Shown: piece by piece, positions 12,224 through 24,946 of the stretch
How the letters are laid out: every line of letters begins with the position of its first letter
How positions within the stretch are numbered: position 1 is the stretch's first letter
DNA from: Anaeramoeba flamelloides
Taxonomy: Eukaryota; Metamonada; Anaeramoebidae
Direction: 5' to 3'
Length of the DNA: 64,000 bases
NCBI GenBank assembly: GCA_027625915.1
Contig: JANTQA010000045.1
Coordinates: 2,914,001-2,978,000, forward strand
The notes under the pieces: model-generated
What the model was told of the DNA's origin: nothing
Databases searched by the model: none
Seen by the model: only the letters and a program-made list of their open reading frames with translations
Translations under genes and position numbers: made by a program

Positions 12224-14114
12224 AAAAAAAAAATACAACTTGACATAACAAATTAAATTATTTTTATTTAATTAATAACTGTTTTTTTTTTTCCTTTTAT
12301 TTTTACTTATTGTTTCGTGATAAACGCCAATATCATAAACCTTTTTTTTTCTTTTCTATTGTTTTTCATTTTATTTTTTTACTTTTCTTTTCTTTTCAAT
12401 TGGATATTTTGTTAAATATAACTGGTCCATTTTTTGTTTATTATATTTATTTATAACATTTGTTGGAACATTCGAGTTACTAATTAATTTATTTTCCCTT
12501 TTAAGTCGTTTTTATTTGTCTCAAACCATTTCGTCATTTAAATAAAAAAATATTGGTGAAAAAATAATAATTTTTATAAAAAAATACCAGATTGATAACT
12601 TAGAGAACAAACTTGAAAAGCTCTAGCTAGATGCTTTATCCTCCTTTTTGCGTTGAATTAAAATGAATTTTAAATTTTTGATAAGGATATTTTGTTATTT
12701 CAAACAATTAATAATTTTTTAATCTCTAATCCATGATATGTTTCTATACATTTGATCTTATAAAAATTAACAGTGTTTACTTGAAATATTATCATATAAA
12801 ATGTAGGAAAAATAATCAGAAAGAAATATAGAAAAAAAAAAGAAAAAAAAGAACTGTTGTTGAAATATTTACGTTTTACTCATCTTTTCTGATTTCTGAA
12901 ATCTGTTATCAAAAATATTCATTTTTTAACAAACTTTAAAATTCAAACCAATCTGTAGATCGATTAACTAAGAACAAAAAGAACAATCAACACACATAAC
13001 ACAAAACAATCCCTTTTTCCAATTTTAATGAACATCAACCCTATAAAAAGGCTTTTTCAAAACATCTTCTCTTTTAATTATTTCCAAAAAAATTTTTCAA
13101 GTTGGTTTTAATTGTTACTTAAAAATAGGATTTAATTTTATTAACCCTTTCATTTTTTTTTTTTGGTGAATTCAATCTTCTTTATCTTTGTTGTTTAACT
13201 GGGTTATATTAAAAATATATTACACATAAAATAATTACTACAAAATGAGTTATTTAAAAAGTTCAATTCTGATTACATTTGATGATCTTCCAAAGATTTT
13301 TTTTTGTACTTGATTTATCAAAAAAAATCAAAGTATCAAAACAAAACAATCAAAAAAGAGAAGATCAGAAATCATTATGTAAAATTCTAAACAACATTTG
13401 TTGCAAAATATATTGATATTATTTTTCAATTACCGGACTAATCTCTTTTAAATTTTTTTACCTAAATTTAATAGAGATTAAGAACATTTTTTACCAATTA
13501 CTAAGATTTAAAAACCCCCTGTTTATTTTCAATATAAATCAATTTTTAGATAAGGAATCCTTATGCACAAATTGTTCAAAATTAAAATAATAGACTATTC
13601 CCTTAAAATATCACTCACAAAGTTTTTTTGATCAAAGAAAAATCGGATTCTTTCAGATTATTAAATCAGTTACATTACCAAGTGGGTTTTGAGAATTAAT
13701 GAATTTGGTGCTTTCTTTCAATTATTTGATTTTATTGGATTATTTATGAAAATTTTGAACTTTTATTATCTAATAATCAGTCTCCCTTTTTCAAATTTAA
13801 AAACTAAGAGTTTTACCACAATTAATTATGAAAATTACAAATACTACATTGGTTAATACAACAACAAAGTTCCCGAAATAAATAAATAAACTACCAAAAA
13901 GGAAAATTTATCAAGTCGAAAAAAATCATTTTTTTGCAATTGTTTTTTCTATTAATAGTCGTTATATTGACCATTAATTTTCAAAAAGTTTGTTCAAACT
14001 CAGAATTAGATTTGTTTCAACTACACTTTTGTCCAACCTACAAATTAATTAACACAGAACCAAAGAATAAAATCAAAAACCAAACAAACAAAACAAACAT
14101 TGAAACTCTCATAA
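12224..14114. other. AT-rich stretch upstream of the ankyrin/RhoGEF gene
   Basis: No gene is supported. A 63-codon frame at 13934-14125 has a hydrophobic start, but it begins with TTG and overlaps the downstream ATG. It probably lies in the 5' leader of the next gene. Confidence 0.5.
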
Positions 14115-16598
14115 ATGTCCCTTAGTTCATTACATAAAGCTGTTGTAGCAGGACAGCCAAAGAAACTATTTGAATTAATACAAATATATAGCCATTTACT
14201 TAATAGCAAGGGTACATCTGGCAAAACACCTGTGCATTTAGCATGTCAAATTGGCAATTACAAATGCCTAGATTTGTTAATAGATCAAGGCGCCTCTATT
14301 GATGTCATCACAAGTAATGGAGAGACCTGCTTACATTTATGTTCCAAGTCGTATACCAATTGCCTAGAAAGGATCTTAAAGGTTAACTCGGTAAACGTCA
14401 ACACTGTGAGTAAAAAAGGGCAAACGGCGCTGCATATTGCTGCGTCTAATGGGAACATTGGATCATTAAAACTGTTATTGGAATATGGCGCTAGTCCATG
14501 GATCAAAAATCCTGTTACAAACATCAACGCAGTTGACCTTACAATTTCAAATGGGCACCGTGAAGCTGAAAGACTTTTAAGATCTTATGGCGTCAAGCCA
14601 AAGAGATTTAATCAAAAAAAAAACAAAAAAAAAAACCAAAAACAAGTAAACCAGAAAGAAAAAGAAGAAGACAAACAGAAAGAAGAAGATAAAAAAAAAG
14701 GAAAACAAAAAGAAAAAGATCAAATTAAACAAACAGAAAATGAAATAGAAAAAGAAAAAGAAAAAGAAAGTGGAAGAGATACCATCATTAATAAAAAAAA
14801 TAATCCAAATTTGGGTGATCAAAAAAAAAACAGATCCACAAGAAAACAAATTTTTGCAATACCAAAAGAAAATTCATTAAAAACGAATATCAAGAAAAAA
14901 AGGTCATCATCTTTACCACCTGTGCCAAAAACTAAAAGAGTTGAAAAGCAATTTGGAAAAAGCATTCAATATCCAGAAAATTTTCTTCGTCTCTCTTTAC
15001 CAGTTGAAAAAAAAAAAATTGATCACAACAATTTATTAAACAAGAATAACAAAAAGAACACGAAAAAAGATAAATCACAAAAGAAAGAGAAAAAGAAAGA
15101 GAAAGAGAAAGAGAAAAAGAAAGAGAAAAAGAAAAAGAAAAAGAAAAAAAACAAGAAAAAGATCAAGGTCAAACAAGATCAAGAAAAAGAAAAAGATCAA
15201 AAGAAAGCAAAACAAAAACAAAAACTCAAGCAAAAACAAAAAGAAATGGAAATGGAAATGGAAATAGAAAAAGAAAATGTGGGACTAAAACCCAAATGGA
15301 CAATACTTCATGAATCTGTGTTTAACAACAATTTAGAATTAACTTTTGAGATCTTAAAGAAAAAATTATCTACCTTAAATCATCAAACGCCCAATGGCGT
15401 CACACCTTTGCATTTGGCGGCAAAAAACCAATCAGAAAAGTTAGTAGGATTATTATTATCTTTTGGGGCTAATGTCTCGTTAGTTGATAATAAAGGGAGG
15501 AGTGTTTTACATTATGCGTGTGCGAGCAATTCCAAAAAAGTTGTGGAACTATTAATAAAATTTAAGTCAAAAATTGAATTAGAAACAAAAAGAAAAGAAA
15601 CAGCACTGTTGATTGCAAGCGAGAATGGTTCCAAAAAAGTGGCAAAGCTGTTAATTCGAGCAAATGCCAATATAAATCATCAAAATTTGGACTTGGAAAC
15701 ACCATTAATGATTGCTGTTAGGAATGGCCACATTAATATCACAAGGCTATTATTGGAAAATAATTGTGATTTTTTGATCACCGATAAAAATGGATTAACA
15801 ATTATTGAAAAAAGTGCAATTATTGGACAGAAACAAATCATTTTGGATTTATTTGAACATGGGTTTAATTTATTTGATTTAATTAAATTGCGACCACAGA
15901 AATTAGCTTTAAAGCACCATAATAGACAATTGTACCTTTTTTTGAAAAAGGAATTTGATAAGGTATTTGCTTTAAGGCTATGGTTTAATTCTCAAAAAAT
16001 CTTTATTAATCAATTAAAAAAATTAAATACCATTGTTGGGAATTACTTAAATAGTCTAAATCATTTAAAGATTTTTAAAAATCAGAACAATGATAGCAAT
16101 AATATTCATAAGAATACTTTGTATAAAAATAAATTAAAAATGTATTTATTGAAGTATAACGATATTAGCGAATTAAAAAAGCTTTTTAAGGAATTAAAAA
16201 TCTTGATTAATATTCTGCTTAAGGATATTTTAAAAATCGATTTCCAATTAAATGAATTTTTTGCTAATAAATTTACTTATAATTCAAATATTACTAAATT
16301 TTTAATTCAAATTAAAGACACATTAAGGATACACTCCCATTATTGCCAATTAATTATTAATCATGGGAAAAAATTTTATCTATTTTTTTTTAATTGTTTA
16401 AAAAATAATTATTACGAGCAAAATAAGAAAAATAATAATAATAACAATAACAATAACAATAATAATAACAATAACAACAACAATAATAATACTCAAAAAA
16501 ATAATCAAAATAAAAACCAAAATAATAATAATAATAATAATAATAACAGTATCAACAACAACAACAACAACAACAACAATAATAATAATAATAATATA

Positions 16599-16634
<36 letters not shown>

Positions 16635-17945
16635 CAACAAAATGAAAACATAAACAATAACATTAATAATATTATTAAATTCAAAAAATTAATTGTACAG
16701 CCAATTAGATATATTGGGATTTTAAATAAGATTTTTAAAGATTTATATAAAAATAGAAATTCAAAGCTTTATATAGATCCACAAAATATTATTAAAATTA
16801 AATATTCTTTATTTCAATTAAAAAAAACAATGAAAGAGAAAGAAATAGCGGAAAATTTATGTTTCCAATATGAGAACATCAAATTGATCAATTCTTTCCT
16901 TGAAATTGAAAAAAGTCTTATTAATCCCAACAGACAATTGATTTGGGTTGATTATTGCCAAATAAAGCAAATATGGAGAGACCCGAGTCATAATTCGCAT
17001 TCAAAATCAGATATCAAACAAATATTTAAACGTGATCATTCCAAAATAAGTCAAATATCATTATTTGATAAAACTGAATTTAATATTTGCCAATCAAAAA
17101 TATTATTATTTGATGATTGTCTTTTTATAATGAAAAAAATTAATAAAAATTGGTACCCATGGCAGATTTTAAAACTAATTAATATCTGGATAATAAAAAT
17201 AAACAATGAAATTGAATCAGGATTGTTATTATTTTCTCCAAAGATCACAATAAAATTATCTTTAAATTCTAATGAAAAAAGAAAACTGTTGAAGGCAATA
17301 ATCAATATTTTAACCCAAAATTTGATCAAGAAATATAATAAAATTGTTGAAGATTATTCTATAAAAACCATTCGTGTTAATAAGGTTTTCCAGGGCAAAT
17401 TGATTTATTTCACTGGGAAAAGAATAGATGTGCAGCATATTCTTGCCACAGATCACATCTTAAATGAATTCAGACTCAATTGTATTTCAAATCTAACACA
17501 TTTGGTAAAGCAGACTGACAAAATTAAATTAGAAGAGAAATATATTAGATTTTTACCAAATATTTTATTTACAGATACAACTTTTCAAACAATAACTTCA
17601 TTTTTTAGTTATTCTGCACCCATCAAATCCTGTAATTACAAATTCTTAAAAAATATGAGTAATTTTAGGAGTAAAATTTCAAAATATTCATTGTATCACC
17701 CTTTAGCATCAGCGAATACATATCAAAATGACAATTCAAGAAACCAAACTAATAATTATCAAGAGAACGATGAAGAGAACAGTCTTGAATATGGTAATGT
17801 TAATGAAAATGATTATAGCTTTTATCAAAATGACGAAATAAATACATATAATTCCGAAAACGAAGAATCGCTAGATTTTTCAATTTCAAAAGTTGAAAAG
17901 GAAATTGATAATGATTTAAATTTCGATTTTGAGATCAATTTTTAA
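14115..17945 (+). CDS. Ankyrin-repeat RhoGEF (ANK-ANK-DH-PH), 1276 residues
   Basis: Predicted guanine-nucleotide exchange factor for a Rho/Rac GTPase, acting at the cytoplasmic face of membranes or cortex. The ATG at 14115 opens directly into ankyrin repeats. Residues about 5-160 hold four repeats (TPVHLACQIGNYKCLDLLI, TALHIAASNGNIGSLKLLL). About 165-390 is Lys/Glu/Gln-rich linker. About 395-600 holds roughly six more repeats (TPLHLAAKNQSEKLVGLLL, TPLMIAVRNGHINITRLLL). The DH domain spans about 613-890: a first helix around SQKIFINQLKKLNTIVGNYL and a conserved third block LIVQPIRYIGILNKIFKDLY. A poly-Asn tract of roughly 80 residues (about 770-845) interrupts DH between these blocks. A PH domain follows (about 935-1070, with KILLFDDCLFIMKK). 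The C-terminus is acidic and Asn-rich. One exon. DH and PH are assigned from their blocks by eye; the target GTPase is unknown. Confidence 0.85.
16428..16640 (+). repeat. AAT/AAC trinucleotide repeat coding poly-Asn inside the DH domain
   Basis: About 210 bp of mixed AAT and AAC codons broken by a few Ser, Gln, Lys and Ile codons. The reading frame is kept throughout. The codon mixture shows it is not a fresh pure microsatellite and suggests that the poly-Asn peptide itself is tolerated or kept. Confidence 0.9.
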
Positions 17946-18769
17946 TCATATCAATTCATAATTGTTTTTTAAATAATAAATTAATTTATAGCATATAAAA
18001 AAAATTTATTTCATTTTTATACAATATATTATTTTGTTTTAGATTTTTTCCAGAGATGCTTAATTACCTTAGATTTTCAAAATGTTGAAGGATTTTTTTA
18101 ATAAAAGAGATTCATTTATTGAAATTTTTGTTGAAAGGAAAAATAAAATTTTTAGATTTTGAAGAATTATTTAAAATAATCAAAAATCTATTTATGGTCA
18201 ATGAATTATTTCATTAAATTAAAAAAAATAATTCAAAAAAATGGTTTAAATTAATAAATAAAATTTATGTTGAATTTGAACATATCTAAAATATTGGAAA
18301 TTAATAAATAAAATTAGAAAGTACTTACTTCGATTACTGTTACGAAAATAGCAGAAAACTGGAAACAAAAATAATAAAATTAATATAGGAACAATGTTTT
18401 AAAAGATTTGAAGAATTCAAGCCCATGTTCCAATATAAAAGCAAAAAATGTCCAATTTTTTTCAATCTCATTTTTCAAAAACCCCACGAACAAAAGGTAT
18501 CCTGAAAATGTAAAAATGGTTACAATTCAAACCTAGCCAAATACTTGGTTCAAAACAATAACTTTAAGATATTCCAAAAAAATGAAAAAAAAAAAAAAAA
18601 AAAAGGCCATTTTTTACTTTTATACTGGTACTAGTACTTGAAAGTTAAAGAATATTACAGAATTTTTTTCATTATAAAATATTTAAAAGTATATAAAATA
18701 TGAAAAAAATAAATCAGTTAAAGATTTTGATAAAATATAATTTTTTAAATTAGACACTAAAAAAATTAA
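17946..18769. other. AT-rich intergenic stretch
   Basis: 3' flank of the ankyrin/RhoGEF gene. It holds A/T runs, including a poly-A of about 20 near 18585, and no frame or element end I could support. Confidence 0.5.
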
Positions 18770-20460
18770 AATGAAAAAGAATATCTTCTTTTTGTAAAAA
18801 ATGCTCAAAAAAAATATTTTTCAAATGGATTGATAATCCAAGTGAAGAAATCACAAATTTCATGGAAGTTAGAAATGTTTTATTTATTCACAAAGCCGGT
18901 GATGAAGGAATTCCCGTAAATTATAGGAAAAATGTCAATTAATAATACTTTTTCAAGATTTTTTTAAAAAACTTATCTATAAAGGGATAGAAGATTCTTA
19001 GAATCGAGTTTAGTATCATATTCTCATTTTGGTTTCAAAAAAAAAAAATAGATACAAGAATAGCAATATTTAATATTACATTCGAACTAAAAAAACTCAA
19101 AAATGAATATAAAAATAAAGAATTATTTTATAGTCACAATTGATATTAAAAAATGCTTTGAAACGAGTATTCATATATTAGTTCATTATACTTTTTCTTA
19201 ATAAATATTCTAAAAGGAAAAAAATTAATTGTGTGTTATAAAATTATACTATAAAAAATAAAGGATTGGAGTTTATTAAGGATATCCCCTTTCTCCTTTA
19301 ATATTTGGATTCATCAGTCTTTTTTTAATTGAATAATTTATATATTGAGTTCAACATGCCCAAAATCTTGTAGATGAGTTAATTTTAAGAAAGAAAGGAC
19401 CAATATCCAGAAATAGACAAAAAATTAATAATAATTTATAAAATTCTCCAAGAATTTGGAATGAATCTCAAATATTGACAAAACACCAAAATCAAAAACT
19501 TGATCTGAAATAAAATATTTAGAAATTTGTCTTGAAAAAAGAGAAAAATTACCAAAAAACTTCGAAAAAAGTAAAATAGCTTCAAAAAAATCAAGATAAT
19601 TTTTAGACAACACAATTAACAAATGGGGTAAAACTACAACTTTTAATCAATCTGTATTAGCAAGTTATTTTTAGATTAGTTATATTTAATCTACCTCATA
19701 AATATTTTAACTCAATTGATGTTTGGTTAAATAAAATTGTAAAATTTTTTAAAAATTAATTCACATTCCCCAAGAATAATTGATAAAAGCTGAAGCAAAA
19801 GTTGATCAAGCCAGAATCTTAATTTACAAAAGAAGATACAAACTCAAAAAAAAAAAACGATAGAATTCTTGGTTTTGGACCTATATCCAAAATTTTAAAA
19901 TTTTCAAAAAAGGATAATGAAAATATAAATTGGGAAATAGATAACTTAAAATTATTAAATGTAAATCTAAATAAGTTTAGACAAAAATAAATTATAAATA
20001 GCACTGGATGGAAAGATCAAGAATATTTAAGAATTATTAGATATAATAACAATATAAATAAACAGTCGTGTCTAGTTCTTTATTTTAAAAAGGAAGGGAT
20101 CTACTACCATTTTAAAACGTACGAAATTTCACATAATATCTAAATAGATATTCTGATATTTATGATAACAAGAAAATAAAAACATAATCTTGCAATCGAT
20201 GCAAAAAATATTTAAACTCTAGAAATAGATGAAGATATCGATCCTTTTTTATGTAATTGTCCATTCTATGAAGAAAATCGAAAAAAATTAGATTAAAGAA
20301 TTAATACAAATAAATAAAAATAATAAGAATAATATCTTTGATATTATTCAATATAAAGACTCATTATTTATCCTGTCGTTGGTTAATGATAAAAAATTTT
20401 ATACTTTTTTATTGAAATTTCTAAACGAAAATTTTGAAATTAGGAAAGTGCCATCAAGTG
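18770..20460 (+). mobile_element. Decayed LINE (non-LTR retrotransposon), RT to C-terminal zinc knuckle
   Basis: Translated pieces on the plus strand, in several frames, follow the order of a LINE reverse transcriptase. LFIHKAGDEGIPVNYR lies near 18880-18930 (RT block 1-2), IVTIDIKKCFET at about 19130-19165 (palm motif A), and GYPLSPLIFGFI at about 19280-19315 (motif B). LVDEL near 19370 sits where YADD would be expected, and PFLCNCPFYEENRKK at about 20240-20285 is the C-terminal zinc knuckle. Stops and shifts are numerous and no endonuclease part is seen, so the copy is 5'-truncated and long dead. The fragments at 53770-56000 and 61225-61400 appear to belong to the same family. Confidence 0.8.
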
Positions 20461-20690
20461 CTGTAGAGTGCTGTAGAGTGCCTTCGTTTTCTTGGGTTTT
20501 TTGTTTTATTTGTTGAGTGTTCTAGGTTTTTTTGAGGTTTTCTATTTTATTTAGAAAATCTATTGATTTTCGTTAGGTTTTTTTTACTTTAGAAATAAAT
20601 AGAAAACTCAAAAAAACCTAACGAAAACCTATTGATTTTTCAAGGAAACAGAAAACTCAAGAAAAGCTAACGGTTTTTTTTTTTTTTTTT
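20455..20690. repeat. Dispersed repeat R1, copy 2, with internal hairpin
   Basis: The same ACAGAAAACTCAAG motif class as copy 1. Arms around 20562-20590 (CTATTGATTTTCGTTAGG) and 20612-20640 (CCTAACGAAAACCTATTGAT) form an inverted repeat. It lies directly against the 3' end of the LINE, next to a twice-repeated GTGCTGTAGAGT. Confidence 0.5.
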
Positions 20691-21224
20691 TTTTTAATTT
20701 AAGAATTAAACCAAAAAATTAAATAAATTTTTGTTTTATTTTACATATGAAAAAAAAACTAACAACAAAAAGGAGGTAATTTGGTTGAATTATCTCTCTT
20801 CTATTTAACATTAAATAGAATACAGTATAATTTTTTTTTTTTTTAGATAAATGGCTTTTTTTTTTCAATTACCCAAAATGTTTTACTAATATATCAGCCA
20901 AAAAAACAAAAATAAAAACATTATTTTGTTTAAAATTTTTTTGATCTTTCATTGATATTGAAAAAACTAAAAAAAAAAAATAAAATAAAATATTGTAAAC
21001 TAATAAAAAAGAAGAATTAAGATGATTTTTTTTTAAGTTTTCAAATTCCTTTTTATTTAAAAAAAAAATAAAGATTGAATAAGAAATCAAAAGAAAAATA
21101 AATAAAAGAAGAAGAAGAAGAAGCATTTAATTAATATAATATTCAACAAGAAGATATATTAAAAAAAAAATAAAGAAATAATGATTGAAAATTCATAACA
21201 AAAGATTTTTTTGGAAGACAATTA
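20691..21224. other. AT-rich spacer downstream of the spliced minus-strand gene
   Basis: A minus-strand frame at 20869-21126 is a run of Leu, Phe and Ile from homopolymers and an AAG repeat, not a convincing gene. It probably holds the 3' end of the gene at 21225. Confidence 0.4.
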
Positions 21225-21506
21225 TTAATCACGAATATCGGGAAGGAATTTTTTAATTTTAGAATATAATACTTGAAGAGAAATGAAATAAATTACCCAG
21301 CAATTATTCTGCCGCATAAAATGCCATTCATTACCTTGGTTATTAATTGAAATGAAATTTTGAGTGATTGGAATATTTGTTGTTTTTGATTCAAGCGCTT
21401 CACCTGAAAATTGAGCTTCTGCAACTTTGTACCTAACAGTCGAGAGACCAACATTGTTTTCTAAAAGAATTTTAACATTAAGCGTATCTTCTGAACGAAC
21501 AGGAAT
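21225..21506 (-). CDS. Exon of an unrecognised spliced gene (C-terminal part)
   Basis: A 282-nt open stretch follows an acceptor (ATAG at 21507-21508) and ends at TAA 21225. It encodes 93 residues with a clearly coding composition, for example VRSEDTLNVKILLENNVGL, then TNIPITQNF and NEWHFMRQNN. The first two-thirds looks like a beta-sandwich and the last 25 residues contain a hydrophobic segment (CWVIYFISLQVLY). A GTAATT right after NNCW could be a donor, so the hydrophobic tail may be intronic. The upstream exon at 21656-21743 joins in phase through a 149-bp intron. I considered TRAPPC13-like and translocon-associated folds, but the match is only superficial; function unassigned. Confidence 0.55.
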   Translation of the reverse strand: MPVRSEDTLNVKILLENNVGLSTVRYKVAEAQFSGEALESKTTNIPITQNFISINNQGNEWHFMRQNNCWVIYFISLQVLYSKIKKFLPDIRD

Positions 21507-21655
21507 CTATTTTTCATGATAAAAATTATGGAAATATTATAATAATAAAGGTGTTGTTTTGAGTAAAAAATATAACAAAGAAACGATCAGAGAAGAAATG
21601 AAAATAAATGAATGAAAAATTTGGGGTTTAAACAATAAATTCTAATCAGGGATAC

Positions 21656-21743
21656 CTGTGAAAAAATATATACAAGTAGATAAATTCCAATGTGACTTAT
21701 TTCTGTTGTTTGATGAATATAATCAAATGTTTGTTGAAATATA
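21656..21743 (-). CDS. Internal exon of the same unrecognised gene
   Basis: 88 nt between an acceptor TTTGTTGCAG and a donor CACAG/GTATCC. It is open in the frame that runs in phase into the exon at 21506, giving FDYIHQTTEISHIGIYLLVY across its middle. A further short upstream exon around 21842-21880 and another near 21980-22015 are possible, but their phases do not all agree, so I leave them unlisted. The start codon was not found. Confidence 0.5.
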
Positions 21744-24099
21744 CTGCAACAAATTTAAGTAGAGTTAATTTGATAGTTTAAAGGGAATCTTTGTCTTGAA
21801 GAAATTCAGAATTTATTAAAAATTTCAATTTATTTTACAAAGTCGAGTCCGCTTGATTTGACTTTTTTATCTAATCTATTTAATTTAAATTTTTTTAATT
21901 ATTTTTTCCCTTTTTTTCCTTTGTTCCTTGGTGTCTTTTTTTAGTTATTTTTATTTTATTTTATTTTCTCATCATGTTACAAGACGCGTAATTTATAGTT
22001 GGGTAGAATTACATCGATCTAATTATAAAAAATATTTAAATAAAAGTATTTCATTGTTAAATTGGAAAAAAATTTGACTTAAATTTTTTGTTTTTTTATA
22101 TTACCTTGAATCTTTATTTACATATTACATCAAATACTTTATAGGGTAAATTTATTCAATAATTTTTATATTTTAAGTATTTTATTAGATTTTTCCATCT
22201 AACGGTTACAAATACGTGGATATTATTACTTGTTAGCAAAAGATCTCGGTTTTTTTGAAAATAATAATTTTTTTGCTCATAAATACTTTTTTTTTGCAAA
22301 TAAGTTGATTTTTTTGCAGATAAAGGGTTGGGGTTTTCACAAATACGCACCATTTTATTTTTTCGAATAAAAGTCATCTAATAATAGGGTTTGATGAAAA
22401 AAAACTCAATCAATTTGAAGGTATTTTTGTTTCAGATCTTTAATTAAAAAAATATTTTGTTGAAAAATAAAACCAAAATAAAAAATTTAAAAATATGAAT
22501 TTTTCCTTAAATTTAAGGTTAGGAAAAAGGAAATTTAATTTTTTTTTGACAAAATTAATTGAAAATTCCAAATTTGGAGAAAAACAATCAATTAACAATC
22601 AATTGAGAAAATGATGTTGAAATCCTCGGATAGAAATGTGTTTTTTAAAAAAGGGGTGTTTCACCTTAACAAGTTAAAATCTCAAGAAGAAAGAGAAAAT
22701 TTCCATTCTATCTAAACTATCAATTTAAAACAAAAAAAAACAACCATTCCAACTTTAGGATTGGAATTACTCTAATATAAAATTAAGAAAAGAAGAAGAG
22801 CAAAAAGAAGATAATAATCTTTTCAAACAATAAGTCTTAATTCTTGATTATATGGTTCTGATATTGAAATGGCTTTAAAAATTGAAACGTCTTTCCTTTA
22901 GTATTGCAGATACATTTAGAAAATGGTTTAACTGGATGACAACCAAATTTAGAAGTTCAAGAGTATTGATAGTATTCAAAGTATTTTATTTTAATAGCAA
23001 TACATAATTCTATAAAAGGACGAGAAATGAGAATTTACCTTAGGTTGTTATAGAATTGATAAAAATGATAGATGGATTTGTAAACCAAACCAAAATAAAA
23101 TTTTAAGAATTGTTTTTATCTAATCTTGAAAGTATTTATGCTTCCCATTTTTTTTTATTTTTTAAAAAACAATTTTTTAGAAGATCAGTTTCTTGATCAA
23201 CAAAGATTTATCAACTTATAAATTGGATATCTTCAATAACAACTTGGCTAATATAATGGTTTTTATAATTCTGTGAAATTAATAAATATATCAAAAAAAA
23301 AAAAAAAAAAATATTAAGTTAAAAAATGATTATATATTTTTTACAACACAACAAGAATAGCATAAAAAGTGTGGTCACTATTTTTTAAATGCACAACATT
23401 TTAGGTTTTTTTTGTAAATTATTTCAAATTTTGAAAAAGTAATTAAGAGTACAAAATCCAAAAACTTTCAATTTAAAAGTTTTTATAATTCAAACTTTTA
23501 AAAATTTGCAATTTAAACACTTTTTGGCTTTTTGATTTTCATAAAAATAGTTTCAGGTTTTTGAAAGTTAAAATATATTGTTTAATATGTATAATTGTAA
23601 AACTTTTAAAATTTCAAAGTTTATCTTTTGTTGATTATTTTTTTTTACCCTTTTGTGTGCTTTAAAAAACTTGTATCAAGTATTTGAAATTTGAAAAATA
23701 TTGAAAAATGCCAGAAATATGAAATCTTGCAGACTGTCAGTCTGAAGGTTTTAAAAAGTCTTGAAATTATTTATATGGATTGGGCTATTCTTTTCTTGAA
23801 CACTACAAAAAATCTCATGACTTTTACAAAGTTTTTCTCCTTTATAAGTTTTGGAAAGTGTTTGAAAGGTTTGTAAATGGACTGAAAGTGTTTAAAAGCT
23901 TGAAAGACTTTTAGCTTTATAAAAGTCGGGAGATTTTTTGATGTGAATATTGGATCATGTGAGTTACTTTTCCAGTAGAATTGATTCTTTTACGAAAGAA
24001 TTTATGTTTTTTGCGAAAAATTAAGTTATCCACATGAATAAATGATATTTTTTTTTTTATTTTGAAGGGGGGGGCATTAATTTCCTATTGCATCCATTA
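21744..24099. other. Stretch holding likely 5' exons of the spliced gene, otherwise unassigned
   Basis: Upstream exons of the minus-strand gene at 21225 should lie in the first several hundred bases. A minus-strand ATG frame at 22156-22377 (73 codons, Lys/Asn/Tyr-rich with a repeated CAAAAAAA pattern) is possible but unsupported. From about 22.4 to 24.1 kb I see only A/T runs and degenerate repeats. Confidence 0.35.
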
Positions 24100-24215
24100 A
24101 GTTTTTCAGAATATAAAAGAATGGAGTTAAATATATGATTTTTCTATATTCTTTTTAATTCTGGAAAACCGCCTTTAGGTTTTCTTGTGTTTTCTGTTTA
24201 TTTGTAAAATCGATA
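24100..24215 (-). repeat. Dispersed repeat R1, copy 3, interrupted by a MITE
   Basis: Reverse-orientation R1 sequence (TTCTGGAAAACCGCC, TTTTCTGTTTATTTGTAAAAT) that stops at the TA where the 626-bp MITE begins. The repeat is therefore older than the MITE. Confidence 0.5.
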
Positions 24216-24841
24216 CAGCCGTTCCAAACCCACCGTGAAATTTGACAGACATAGAAATTGACTTTTTGTCACAGATTATACAAAAAAAAAATCTTTATTT
24301 ATACGCTACCATATACATTTTATGGTTTGTGATTGGTTTTTTAAAAAAATTTCTTATTTGAAAAGACTGAGAAAAAAATCATGTTGTTTATGAAACAAAT
24401 TCAAAAATTCAAAACAAAGCTTCCAAAGATCGAATATCAAATTTAATGATTTCTTTGAAATGGTCTTTTCAAATAAGAATTTTTTTTAAAAAAAACCTAT
24501 GTCAAATCATAAAATGTATGGATAAATTCAAATTTATTATATAAAATTTTTAGTTCAATTTCCATTTTTGTAATCAAATAAAACATCTCAAGAGAAAGAT
24601 TCTTTACAAAGCCAAACCAATTTTACAAAGTTTTTTCACATTTAAACAAAGAGAATGCTTTATTGAAAGCTCGTATAAAAAATGTTGGAAAATGAGAAGA
24701 TGAACGAAAACTTTTCAGATATTTCTTAGAATTTATTAGTATACGATAGCGTATAACCGAAGAGTTCTTTTTTTGTGTTTAACTGCGATAAAAAGTCAAT
24801 TTCTATGTCTGGCATATTTCATGGTAGGTTTGGAACGGCTG
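24216..24841. mobile_element. 626-bp MITE with about 105-bp inverted repeats
   Basis: Flanked by TA (24214-24215 and 24842-24843). The left end starts CAGCCGTTCCAAACCCACCG and the right end is its inverse with few changes. The arms agree over roughly 105 bp, including CAGACATAGAAATTGACTTTTT and TATACGCTA. A second inverted repeat lies within (TTCTTATTTGAAAAGAC near 24350 against GTCTTTTCAAATAAGAA near 24465). No intact frame. The first eight bases match the large transposon at 32132, so the two may use related transposases. Confidence 0.85.
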
Positions 24842-24946
24842 TATTTTGTTGTGGCTTTTTAAAAAAACCAAATTTGGAAAACTTTTTACGTATTATTCAT
24901 ATTTTATGGTTTGCGAATAATACTTTTATAACTAATAACATGTTTT

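Noticed and set aside
13934-14125. 63-codon frame with a signal-peptide-like start before the ankyrin/RhoGEF gene
   Set aside because: It starts with TTG, has no family features and overlaps the ATG of the real gene in another frame.
16398-16640. Minus-strand poly-Ile/Val frame
   Set aside because: Antisense of the poly-Asn repeat.
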